Assembly: GCA_934636425.1 (NCBI GenBank)
Contig: CAKUAV010000141.1
Coordinates: forward strand, 1-7,740
From: an uncultured Clostridia bacterium
Lineage (GTDB): Bacteria; Bacillota; Clostridia; Christensenellales; Aristaeellaceae
Length of the DNA: 7,740 nucleotides
Direction: 5' to 3'
The notes beneath the pieces are model-generated. The model was not told where the DNA came from. It was given only the letters and a program-made list of their open reading frames with translations, and ran no database searches. Position 1 is the first letter of the stretch; the number at the start of each line of letters is the position of its first letter. Shown here piece after piece: positions 1-7,193 of this stretch. The position numbers and the translations under genes were made by a program.

Positions 1-1
1 G

Positions 2-634
2 GGCATGACGGCCATCAACGCGCAGTCCAAGCACGTCAAGGAAGCCGTCGCCGTGCTGGACGCGACGCTGAGCGACGAGATCCACAACCTGCTGGCGCTG
101 GGCTTTGAAGGCCAGTCCTGGGACTACGACGCGGACGGCAACAAGGTGTTCATCGGCGAATACCTGACGGCCTCCGGCGACAAGCCCGAAGAGAATCCCA
201 AGATGGCGCTGGGCGTGAGCGTCAACGGCCTGGTTATGTCCGGCCTGTTCCCGGCGTTCGGCGTGACCAACACCAACGGTCTGGGCGAGAACACCTACAT
301 CGGCTTCCTCATGCCCGACGGCACTGTGGAATACGCCAACCCCTACACATTCGCCTCCGAGCACTGGACGTACGAGAACATGGAGCCTGAAAACAGCGTC
401 GACGTGTCGCTGCCCTCCATCACCGCCGAGGAGCGCGAGTATGTGGCCGAGGTCACCGATCCGCTGTACACCTATATGTCCGAGAGCTTTGCCAAGTTCG
501 TGACCGGCGAGATGGACATCGACGACGATGCGACCTGGCAGGCCTATCTGGACGAGTGCAACACCTATGACATAGAGGGCATCTGCGCCATCTACAACAA
601 GTACATCGAAGGCAAGAAGATGTACAACAAGTAA
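2..634 (+). CDS. ABC transporter extracellular solute-binding protein, C-terminal part (5' truncated)
   Basis: The open frame runs in from the left edge (first full codon at 2) and ends with TAA at 632-634, so only about 210 C-terminal residues are present; the ATG at 5 is unlikely to be the true start. The piece resembles the C-terminal lobe of LplA/YtcQ-type (family 1) sugar-binding lipoproteins. It opens with a 'TAINAQSKHVKEAVAVLD' segment like the 'sp.p.eA..fLd' helix of that family, continues with 'GFEGQSWDYDADGNKV', and ends with a 'W..YL.ECNTYDIE...AIYNKYIEGKK' helix typical of oligosaccharide-binding members. Full-length relatives are usually about 500-560 residues with an N-terminal lipobox, which is outside the window. 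It would sit on the outer face of the membrane and deliver a sugar to permeases expected upstream. Codon choice leans strongly to AAC, AAG and ATC, as expected of a highly expressed gene. The family call is fairly sure; the ligand is unknown. Confidence 0.85.
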   Translation, partial: GMTAINAQSKHVKEAVAVLDATLSDEIHNLLALGFEGQSWDYDADGNKVFIGEYLTASGDKPEENPKMALGVSVNGLVMSGLFPAFGVTNTNGLGENTYIGFLMPDGTVEYANPYTFASEHWTYENMEPENSVDVSLPSITAEEREYVAEVTDPLYTYMSESFAKFVTGEMDIDDDATWQAYLDECNTYDIEGICAIYNKYIEGKKMYNK

Positions 635-639
635 TCCCA

Positions 640-696
640 CGCAGATCAGGGGAGGGAGAGCGCGCCTCTTCCTCTCCTTTGCCGTTGCGCTTTTTT
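640..696 (+). terminator. Intrinsic (Rho-independent) terminator after the binding-protein gene
   Basis: A 12-bp stem pairs 649-660 (GGGGAGGGAGAG) with 666-677 (CTCTTCCTCTCC) around a 5-nt loop CGCGC, with two G-T wobbles. A short outer stem pairs CGCA at 640-643 with TGCG at 686-689. The T6 run at 691-696 follows almost directly. It lies 6 nt after the stop codon at 634 and would separate the transporter transcript from the regulator gene. Confidence 0.85.
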
Positions 697-697
697 G

Positions 698-727
698 TTG
701 CGGGAGGACGCGCCTTTGTGATACAAT
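698..727 (+). promoter_or_regulatory. Candidate promoter of the regulator/glycosidase operon (extended -10)
   Basis: TGATACAAT at 719-727 is an extended -10: TG at 719-720, one base, then TACAAT matching TATAAT at 5 of 6. A weak -35-like TTGCGG lies at 698-703 with an 18-nt spacer; a poor -35 is acceptable with an extended -10. Transcription would start near 733-735, just after the terminator T-run and 25 or so nt before the start codon. A weak -35 fits a promoter needing an activator, perhaps the AraC protein itself (inference). Confidence 0.5.
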
Positions 728-761
728 ACGGCTGACTGATCAGGAATGGAGTGTATCGTAT
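721..761. repeat. Imperfect inverted repeat flanking the predicted transcription start; possible operator
   Basis: ATACAATAC (721-729, overlapping the -10) and GTATCGTAT (753-761, reaching into the ATG at 760) are reverse complements at 8 of 9 positions. Their centres are 32 bp apart, about three helical turns. An 8-bp palindrome CTGATCAG lies between them at 736-743. This could be an autoregulatory operator, but short arms like these may arise by chance. Confidence 0.3.
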
Positions 762-2835
762 GAGACGCTTGCTGGAACGGATGCGGAAAATTCGAGCCTC
801 GGTGGTGCTGTGGCTCAATATCGCCGTGGGGCTTGTGCTGATCGTCGTGTTCAGCGTCAGCACGCTGACGGTCAGCGTGCGCCTGAGCGCCGAGAGCGAC
901 GCGCGGATACGGCGCACGCTCGGCCATTTTCGCGATGTGTTCGAGCAGGAGACATTCGCCATACGGGATATGGTCTTTTTGTGCAAGAGCGAGACGGCCT
1001 TCGTGCGCACGGTCAACAGCCGCACCAGCGCATGGGCGGATATTTCCGAATATGTGACGCAGACCATACACACGCTGTCCATCATGCAGAACGCCTACGA
1101 CTATGTGGACGGCGTTTATCTCTACGCGCCCTCGGTCAATCGTATGATCGGCGCCAGCGGCACGATCGACATCGACTATTACGAATACATCGAGTGGATC
1201 CAGAAGCGGCTCTCCAGCAGCGAGCGCTTCGACAGCCCCTTCGAGCTGAAGGAGGGCTGGAATTCCTTCAAGAATCTGGCCATCTATACGGCGACCGTTC
1301 CCGTAAGCGGGCGGCTGCTCGTGCTGGTCAGTCCGGAGCGGCTGGCCGAGCTGGACGGCTTTGGCGCGCTCTATCCCGGGCAGCATATGGTCGTGCTCGA
1401 TTCACAGGGCGGCTATTTCGCCTCCTCGCTGAGCGAGATGGACGAGACGCTGCGCGCGCTTGACTGGACGGACGCGCAGGGCGACAGCGTGTCTCTGGAG
1501 GGCAAAGCCTATCATGTGGAGCGGCTGGAGAGCGCTCAGTTTTCCTATCTGCTGCTCACAAACATTGATACCTATGAGCGGGAATACCGCCGCATCGCCG
1601 CGCTGTCGGTGGGGCTGTGTGCGGCGGGGCTGACGCTGCTGATCGCGCTGATGCTGGTCAACAGCTCGTTTTCGCAGGCGATCAGCCGCTCGTTCGGGCT
1701 GTGGCGGCGCTGCGATGACAGCGAGATCGATCAGATTGCGCGCATGATGCTGGAAAACGACCAGTTCCGCCGCCGGGAGCTGGGGGAGATGATGCGCCTT
1801 CTGCTCGAGGAAAAGCAGAACGGCGTTCCGGAACAGATGGCCGAGCTGGTCACCGAGAGCTTCGAGCGCTTTATGGCGGTGTGTCTGGCCGCTCAGAGCG
1901 CAGACGGCGCGCTGGAGGACGGTCAGATGGACGCGCTGATACAGTTTGTCGAGGACAACATAAACAGCTGCGGCGTGCGCAGCGGGGAATGCCGCGTCTA
2001 TTTTCTGATTGAAGCGCAGCCGGGCACGTCGATCGAGCAGACCGTGCAGCAGTATTTCGACACGCTTCCGGGCGATCTGTGCGTTTACATGGGGACGAGC
2101 GGCGTCTACACCAATCCCCATGCGGTTCAGGCGGCCATGCGTCAGGCGCAGCGGCGTATGCTGTGCGCGCTGGTGCCCGCAGACGGGCGGCGCTATGCCT
2201 TTTCACGGAGCGAGACGGCGCACGCGAGCGCTTTTGACGAGAGCGTGGCGGCTCAGGTCGCCGAGAGGATCATGGGCGGCGCGGCCGATGCGGCGGCGGC
2301 ACTGCTGAGAGAGACGATTGAAGAGGGAAACGGGCGGCTCTACGCGCTGCGCAGCTGGGCGTCCATGCTGCGCGCACAGATTGCGAGCCGCGGCGGCGTG
2401 ATCGAGGACGAGACGGACGATTTCTATCATCCGGATTACATCGTCCGCAAAATCGCGGAGCACGCCGAGGAAGCGCCGGCCGAGCCGGTTCACGACGAGT
2501 TCCGCGAGCGCGTGCTGGCCTATATGAAGGCGCATTATACCGAGGACATCACGCTGGAGAGCGTGGCGGAGCGCTTCCATGTGACGGCGGTTCATCTGTC
2601 GCGCTGGTTCAAAAAGGCCAACGACATCAACTTCAGCGCCTATCTTTCGGCGCTGCGCATGAACCGCGCCTGCGCGCTGCTGCACGACAATCCGGACATG
2701 AAAATTGCCGATTTGTCGCTGAGCGTGGGCATACAGAACGCGGCGACGCTGACGCGGCAATTCAAGAGCTTTACGGGCGTAACGCCGGAGCAGTTCAGGC
2801 GGCAGTGCGCCATGGAGGACGAAAAAGCGCCGTAA
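760..2835 (+). CDS. Membrane-anchored AraC-family transcriptional regulator with extracytoplasmic sensor region
   Basis: The protein has 691 residues from the ATG at 760, chosen because GGAG at 748-751 sits 8 nt upstream; the in-frame GTG at 751 would overlap that site. Layout: a short basic N-terminus, TM1 at about residues 16-40 (VVLWLNIAVGLVLIVVF), an extracytoplasmic region at about 41-278 that is probably a Cache-like sensor, TM2 at about 280-301, a cytoplasmic linker at about 302-575, and a C-terminal AraC/XylS double helix-turn-helix at about 580-682. The HTH region shows ITLESVAERFHVTAVHLSRWFKK (first helix pair, split here by description only) and the family signature VGIQN...LTRQFKSFTGVTPEQFR. 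The length and plan match the 700-780-residue one-component regulators that sit beside sugar ABC transporters in Paenibacillus and Clostridia. No histidine kinase domain or clear HAMP is visible. It lies 13 nt before the GH106-like gene and is probably co-transcribed, so it likely controls these glycosidases and possibly the upstream transporter. The ligand is unknown. Confidence 0.9.
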   Translation: MRRLLERMRKIRASVVLWLNIAVGLVLIVVFSVSTLTVSVRLSAESDARIRRTLGHFRDVFEQETFAIRDMVFLCKSETAFVRTVNSRTSAWADISEYVTQTIHTLSIMQNAYDYVDGVYLYAPSVNRMIGASGTIDIDYYEYIEWIQKRLSSSERFDSPFELKEGWNSFKNLAIYTATVPVSGRLLVLVSPERLAELDGFGALYPGQHMVVLDSQGGYFASSLSEMDETLRALDWTDAQGDSVSLEGKAYHVERLESAQFSYLLLTNIDTYEREYRRIAALSVGLCAAGLTLLIALMLVNSSFSQAISRSFGLWRRCDDSEIDQIARMMLENDQFRRRELGEMMRLLLEEKQNGVPEQMAELVTESFERFMAVCLAAQSADGALEDGQMDALIQFVEDNINSCGVRSGECRVYFLIEAQPGTSIEQTVQQYFDTLPGDLCVYMGTSGVYTNPHAVQAAMRQAQRRMLCALVPADGRRYAFSRSETAHASAFDESVAAQVAERIMGGAADAAAALLRETIEEGNGRLYALRSWASMLRAQIASRGGVIEDETDDFYHPDYIVRKIAEHAEEAPAEPVHDEFRERVLAYMKAHYTEDITLESVAERFHVTAVHLSRWFKKANDINFSAYLSALRMNRACALLHDNPDMKIADLSLSVGIQNAATLTRQFKSFTGVTPEQFRRQCAMEDEKAP

Positions 2836-2848
2836 CGGGAGGAATGAC

Positions 2849-5533
2849 ATGATCGATGAAAAATGGCTTCGGCGGGAAAAAACCACGCTGGACGAATTGA
2901 AGGCCGGCTTTGCCATGCCGGACAAGGCCTATGCGCCCTATGCGTTCTGGTTCTGGATCGATAAGAATCCGCAGGCGGCGCAATACGGCGCTGAAGCGCG
3001 AGAGATGGCGGCGCAGGGCCTGAGCGGCGGCTATGTGCAGGATCGCGGATTTTGCGACCATAAGGACAGCCGCTATTTTGAAGGGACGCGCGATTTTCAG
3101 GCGGGACGCTATTTTGAGTGCTTCGACGCGGCGCTTGAGGAGACGAAAAAGGCCGGCCTGTCGATGGGCTATTGCGAGCCGGCCTGTATATTTGGCACGC
3201 CCGAGATGATCGAGGGACATTCTGAGCTGCGCGCCGTGTCGCTGCGCTGCCGCAGGATTCACTTAAAGCGCGGCGAAAGCGCCGTCGTGCCGGACGCGCA
3301 GTTTACCGTGATCGCCGAGCGCCATGAGAGCGGGCTTATAGACAGCCGCACGCTCAGGCTGGCAGAGGCGGGGGAGCGCGCCGCGGCGGGCGAGCGCGAT
3401 GAAACGCTGTTCGTCTTTACGCCCTATACGGCGCGCACGTCGGAAGGCTCCTGCAACAATTATTTGCAGCATGAGATGGCCGACCAGGCGATGCGGCTGA
3501 TTCACGAGCCGATTCTCGAGCGCTATAAATCCGAACTGGGCGAAGCGCTTTCCGGTCACTTCTTCGATCTGGAGGGCGACTATGGCTACAAGCTGTGCTG
3601 GTCGCGCGATCTGGAGGCGGAATACGGAAGGCGAACGGGACGCGATCTGCGGCTCATGTGCCCGCTCCTGCTGGAAAAGGACGGAGAAGGGCGTTGGATG
3701 CGCGCGCGCTACGACTGGTTCGACGCGGTTTCGGAGGTCTACGCGCGCGTCATGTTCGGCATAACGAGCCGCCGTCTGGCCGAATACGGGCTGTATTTCA
3801 CGGGGCATCTGTGGGAGGAGCGGCTGCTGGGGCAGGCGCTTCTGGCGGGCGATCCCATGCGCGTCTACCGCGCGATGAGCATGACGGGCGTCGATCATCT
3901 CTTCTGCGATCCGTGGAACGCGCGCACCTATAAAGAAGCGCAGTCGGTGGCCGAGCTGGACGGCAAGCGCTTCATGTGCGAGCTGCTGGGCTGCGCGGGC
4001 TGGGAAACGACGCCGCTCGATATGCGCCGCGCCGTCAACAACGCGCTGGCGATGAGCGTGAGCAACATCGTGCCGCACGGCGTGTACAGCGACCGACATC
4101 ACATTGAAAACGCGCATTACGCGCCGGATTTCTTCGACTGGCAGCCCGCGTGGCAGTGGATGCGGGAGTTTGCGGACTACATGCGGCGCGGTTCGTTCGT
4201 CGTTTCGCAGGGCAGTATGGATGCGGATACGCTGCTCTACAATCCCTTGGAATCGGTCTGGGCGCTGCTGGGCGACGGCGCCTTCGACGAAGAACCGTCG
4301 TTTGAAAACACCTATGTCTACGATCGGGAAAATCTGCCGGACTGCTTTGAATATGGTCGGACGATCGAAAAAATTGACCGCGCCTATAGGGACGCGATAG
4401 AGCGCCTGACCGATTTGAACGTCGGCTTTCTGATTGCCGACAGGCATTATGTCCGCTCTTTCAGGCTCGAAGGCGGCCGGCTGCGCCATGGCAATTATGC
4501 GTTTGGCACAGTCATTCTGCCGCCGATGTATATTCTGCCGCGGGACGTCATGGAAAAGCTGCTGGCGTTTGCCGATCAGGGCGGGCGCGTGATCTGTCTG
4601 GGCGCGCTTCCCGAAGCGTCGGCGGAGGAAGGCGCGGGCGATGCGGTTATGCGCGCTCTGTCGCAGCGGCTGAGGACGCATCCCCTCGCCGTCGACGCGC
4701 GGGACGGTCTTGAGCGGCATATCGGTGCGTTGAACGTCATGGCCGACTGGCTCGAGGGCGGCTTCAGGCTGCGCATTCAGCGCCGCACGATCGGTGGGCA
4801 TAATGTGTACTGGCTGTGCAACAACGATACGGCTCCGCACGAGGGACTGCTGCGCCTGAACGGTGCGCATGGACGCGCCGTCCGCTGGAATCTGGAGGAC
4901 GGGACGCGCCGTGACGTTGTATCCCACGATTCGGAAGCGGGCGCGCTGGTACCGCTGAAAATGGCTGCCGGCGAGGGCTTTTTTCTGGAATTCGACACAG
5001 AGCGCGCGCCTATGACGCAGGAAAAGGAAAAGCCGACGCGTCTGCCGGTTGAGCTGCAGCCGCTCTGGCGCGTTTATGTGGACGAGGCGCGTCAGTGCAG
5101 GCCGACGGGCTTTGAGAAGCCCATTCCGGAGTCGATGAAGCGCGGCGTTGAAAGCGCGCTTTGCGACTGGGTGCAGCTGGGGCTGGAGGAGTTTTCGGGC
5201 GTTGTGAATTACGAAACGGCGTTTGAGCTTCCCGCGCGCGCCGGGATGCTGATTGTCGATCTGGGCGAGGTGCGCTGCATGGCGAAAATATCGATTGACG
5301 GCGGCGAGGAGCGAAGTCTGTTCTGGGGGCCATATCGCGCGGAGTTTCAGAATGTCGCCGCCGGCCGGCATACGCTGCGGGTGCGCGTGGGAAATCTGCT
5401 GATCAATCGGCTCAAAAGCGCCGTGGAGAGCGGGCGCAGGCGCTGGCATCGCTGGGCGCCGTCCGAGGCGGATTATCGCAGCGGCCTGTTCGGGCCGGTT
5501 ATTCTCGAATATGAAAAGGGGGAAAAAGCGTGA
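2849..5533 (+). CDS. GH106-like (alpha-L-rhamnosidase-like) glycoside hydrolase, cytoplasmic
   Basis: The protein has 894 residues; the ATG at 2849 follows GGGAGGA (2837-2843) at good spacing. No signal peptide or TM segment is seen, so it probably acts in the cytoplasm on imported oligosaccharide. Visible features: an N-terminal barrel start with APYAFWFW (29-36) and an alternating barrel pattern through GLSGGYV (57-63) and GLSMGYCEP (103-111); GHLWEE (319-324); a GDPM..YR.MSMTGVDHL stretch (334-351); MCELLGCAGWETTPLDM (376-392); and NIVPHGVYSD (406-415). These resemble GH106 and related families, where the Glu in 'cEl.GgaGW' (E378 here) and Glu in the 'GH..mE' motif (E323/E324) are candidate active-site acids. 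About 520-590 is an alpha/beta domain ending in a 'fadqGGRVICLGALP' strand-turn. About 780-888 is a C-terminal jelly-roll galactose-binding-like domain (FSGVVNYETAF, DLGEV, WGPYR, NLLINRL). GH106 alpha-L-rhamnosidase is the best fit, but similarity judged by eye is moderate and an uncharacterised GH family is possible. It is coupled to the next gene by a 4-nt overlap. Confidence 0.7.
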   Translation: MIDEKWLRREKTTLDELKAGFAMPDKAYAPYAFWFWIDKNPQAAQYGAEAREMAAQGLSGGYVQDRGFCDHKDSRYFEGTRDFQAGRYFECFDAALEETKKAGLSMGYCEPACIFGTPEMIEGHSELRAVSLRCRRIHLKRGESAVVPDAQFTVIAERHESGLIDSRTLRLAEAGERAAAGERDETLFVFTPYTARTSEGSCNNYLQHEMADQAMRLIHEPILERYKSELGEALSGHFFDLEGDYGYKLCWSRDLEAEYGRRTGRDLRLMCPLLLEKDGEGRWMRARYDWFDAVSEVYARVMFGITSRRLAEYGLYFTGHLWEERLLGQALLAGDPMRVYRAMSMTGVDHLFCDPWNARTYKEAQSVAELDGKRFMCELLGCAGWETTPLDMRRAVNNALAMSVSNIVPHGVYSDRHHIENAHYAPDFFDWQPAWQWMREFADYMRRGSFVVSQGSMDADTLLYNPLESVWALLGDGAFDEEPSFENTYVYDRENLPDCFEYGRTIEKIDRAYRDAIERLTDLNVGFLIADRHYVRSFRLEGGRLRHGNYAFGTVILPPMYILPRDVMEKLLAFADQGGRVICLGALPEASAEEGAGDAVMRALSQRLRTHPLAVDARDGLERHIGALNVMADWLEGGFRLRIQRRTIGGHNVYWLCNNDTAPHEGLLRLNGAHGRAVRWNLEDGTRRDVVSHDSEAGALVPLKMAAGEGFFLEFDTERAPMTQEKEKPTRLPVELQPLWRVYVDEARQCRPTGFEKPIPESMKRGVESALCDWVQLGLEEFSGVVNYETAFELPARAGMLIVDLGEVRCMAKISIDGGEERSLFWGPYRAEFQNVAAGRHTLRVRVGNLLINRLKSAVESGRRRWHRWAPSEADYRSGLFGPVILEYEKGEKA

Positions 5534-6843
5534 GCAAGGATCAGACCGTCGAGATGCAGCATGCGCTGATCGGCAATCGCGAGACGGCGAGCGGCGGCTT
5601 TGAGGTCAATCGGCATCCCGATACCGCATGGTGGGACGAGACCTGTCTGGGGCTGTTCATTCACTGGGGCATCAGCTCCGTGTGCGGCATGAACGATCTT
5701 TCATGGGGCATGATGCGCGCGCAGCCGCACAGCTATGAGAACGGCGAGCCGACTTGGGGACTGGCGGCGCACACGAGCTGCGAGCCGCCGCGCGAATACT
5801 GGAAGCAGGCGGAGGGCTTCAGCGCCGAGCGCTACGATCCCGACAAATGGCTGCGCGCCGCGAAGGAGGCGGGGTTTCAGTATGCCATACTGACCACGAA
5901 GCATCACGACGGCTTTGCGCTCTGGCCGAGCGAATACGGCGATTTCAACACGAAGAATTATCTTCACGGGCGCGATCTGGTGGGGGAGTTTGTCGCGGCC
6001 TGCCGGAAGAACGGACTGCGCGTGGGGCTCTACTATTCGCCGCCGGACTGGCGCGTGGAGCAGGACTATATGTCCTTTGCGCGCGATGAAGAGGTGGGCA
6101 TAGACTTTGAGCCGCGCGCGCCGAAAAAGCGAACGCCGCAATTTGACGCGGAAGAGCGCGCCTATCGCCGCGGACAGATCACGGAATTATTGACGCGATA
6201 CGGAAAAATCGATATGCTCTGGTTCGACGGCAGCTGCGATATGGCGGTCACGCCCGAGGAGGTGCGCGCGCTGCAGCCGGGCATAATGTGCAACAACCGC
6301 GGCTGGGGCTACGGCGATTTCGTCTGCCCGGAATGCCGCTTTCCGGAGCAGCGTCCCGAGGGGCGATTCCAGTACATTCACTGCCTTTCAGACGGCGGCT
6401 GGGGCTATAACGATTACGAGATCTATCGGCCGGCCGGCTGGATGATCGGCGAGTTTGGCAAGGCGCGCGCATGGGGAGGCCATTTCGTCGCCAACGTGGG
6501 GCCGAAGGCCGACGGAACGCTGCCCGACGTCTACTATTACCGGATGCGCCAGATTGGCGAGTGGATCGGGAAATACGGCGAAACGCTCTTTGACGCGCAG
6601 GGTGGGCCGTGGCCGGAAAAGAGCAACGTCCCCGTGACGATCAGGGACGGCGCGTGGTTTGTGCTGCCCGACTGGCGCGTCGATTATCCCATTGAAATTC
6701 GGGATGTGGATGAGCCGGCGGCGCTGACGCTCTATGACGGAACGCCGCTCGAATACGAGTATGTCGGCAGGAAGCTGACGTTCCAGATTCCCTGGAAGTA
6801 CAAGCACAATTATACGGATCCAGTTCGGCTGCGATTTAGGTAA
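5530..6843 (+). CDS. GH29 alpha-L-fucosidase, cytoplasmic
   Basis: The protein has 437 residues and starts at GTG 5530, overlapping the upstream TGA stop by 4 nt (GTGA); GGGGG at 5518-5522 lies 7 nt before it, whereas the later ATG at 5554 lacks a site. GH29 hallmarks: WWDETCLGLFIHWG (34-47), ILTTKHHDGFALWPS (120-134), GLYYSPPDW (166-174), and IDMLWFDG (227-234) with D233 as the expected catalytic nucleophile. GDFVCPE (262-268) matches the family 'gdf.tpE' segment, WGY lies at 291-293, and VANVGPKADGTLP (320-332) matches 'lLNigP..DG.ip'. Residues from about 365 form a small C-terminal beta-sandwich. No signal peptide is visible, so it would act on imported fucosylated oligosaccharides, releasing L-fucose with retention of configuration. 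The Glu of the common 'pWE.c.t' motif appears replaced (YIHC at 282-285), so the acid/base residue cannot be assigned with confidence; E268, E273 and E277 are nearby candidates. No fucose catabolic genes are in the window. Confidence 0.92.
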   Translation: MSKDQTVEMQHALIGNRETASGGFEVNRHPDTAWWDETCLGLFIHWGISSVCGMNDLSWGMMRAQPHSYENGEPTWGLAAHTSCEPPREYWKQAEGFSAERYDPDKWLRAAKEAGFQYAILTTKHHDGFALWPSEYGDFNTKNYLHGRDLVGEFVAACRKNGLRVGLYYSPPDWRVEQDYMSFARDEEVGIDFEPRAPKKRTPQFDAEERAYRRGQITELLTRYGKIDMLWFDGSCDMAVTPEEVRALQPGIMCNNRGWGYGDFVCPECRFPEQRPEGRFQYIHCLSDGGWGYNDYEIYRPAGWMIGEFGKARAWGGHFVANVGPKADGTLPDVYYYRMRQIGEWIGKYGETLFDAQGGPWPEKSNVPVTIRDGAWFVLPDWRVDYPIEIRDVDEPAALTLYDGTPLEYEYVGRKLTFQIPWKYKHNYTDPVRLRFR

Positions 6844-6849
6844 ACGGCC

Positions 6850-6886
6850 AGAGCGCCTCGCCTCATTCAGTGAAGCGGGGCGCTCT
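6850..6886 (+). terminator. GC-rich hairpin after the fucosidase gene; probable operon end
   Basis: AGAGCGCC (6850-6857) pairs exactly with GGCGCTCT (6879-6886). Inside, T-G wobble, CGC/GCG (6859-6861 with 6875-6877) and TCA/TGA (6863-6865 with 6871-6873) extend the stem around the loop TTCAG, with one C-A mismatch. It begins 7 nt after the stop codon. No T-run follows (GACTATCG and then six A), so termination may be weak or the hairpin may protect the mRNA 3' end instead. Confidence 0.5.
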
Positions 6887-7051
6887 GACTATCGAAAAAA
6901 CTGATTGACCGCCGGCGTTCGAAACAGATGCGGTGCTGGCGGGTAAATCGCTGCGGCGCAGGGCTCTGGCACATGCCTTCAGCCGGATGCGCTGCTTCCT
7001 GTTCCGTCGTTTTTTTTGACAAGCGGGGCGCGGCAGGGGAGCATGCCGCGG

Positions 7052-7099
7052 AGAACGCGCGCTCAACCGCTTTATGAACCGCGTTTTGACGTTTTTTTT
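7052..7099 (+). terminator. Possible intrinsic terminator (weak)
   Basis: AGAACGCG (7052-7059) pairs with CGCGTTTT (7080-7087) through 8 bp including one G-T wobble, around a long 20-nt loop. A T8 run at 7092-7099 follows after GACG. The loop is large and no gene ends just upstream, so this could be a back-up for the hairpin at 6850-6886 or a chance match. Confidence 0.3.
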
Positions 7100-7177
7100 C
7101 GCCGGCGCTGCGCAATGCGCTTCAATTCGGAATCTGCCTGAAAAAAACGCATCGAACTGCGGGCGGAACTGAAGCCG

Positions 7178-7193
7178 CTTTCACGCGTGAAAG
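7178..7193. repeat. Perfect 16-bp palindrome, possible operator
   Basis: CTTTCACGCGTGAAAG is perfectly self-complementary with no spacer. The absence of a loop favours a DNA site for a dimeric protein over an RNA hairpin. Its centre is GC, unlike the CG centre typical of LacI-family/CcpA sites. No gene or promoter is obvious beside it. Confidence 0.45.

Noticed and set aside
646..2925. Several - strand and alternate + frames over the regulator gene (for example - 646-1386, - 1402-2121, - 2203-2925)
   Set aside because: These are shadows of the AraC regulator frame: low-complexity Arg/Ala-rich translations with no recognisable motif.
3263..5449. A 728-codon open frame on the - strand opposite the GH106-like gene
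   Set aside because: It mirrors the codon pattern of the + gene in GC-rich DNA (rich in Arg, Ala, His and Gln), shows no domain, and the + frame has clear family motifs and a good ribosome site.
6917..6935. GTTCGAAAC resembling a tRNA T-loop
   Set aside because: The flanking bases do not form a 5-bp T stem and no acceptor or anticodon arm can be drawn around it.
7016..7044. Perfect TTGACA at 7016-7021 as a promoter -35
   Set aside because: The sequence 16-18 nt downstream (GAGCATGC) has no resemblance to a -10 box.
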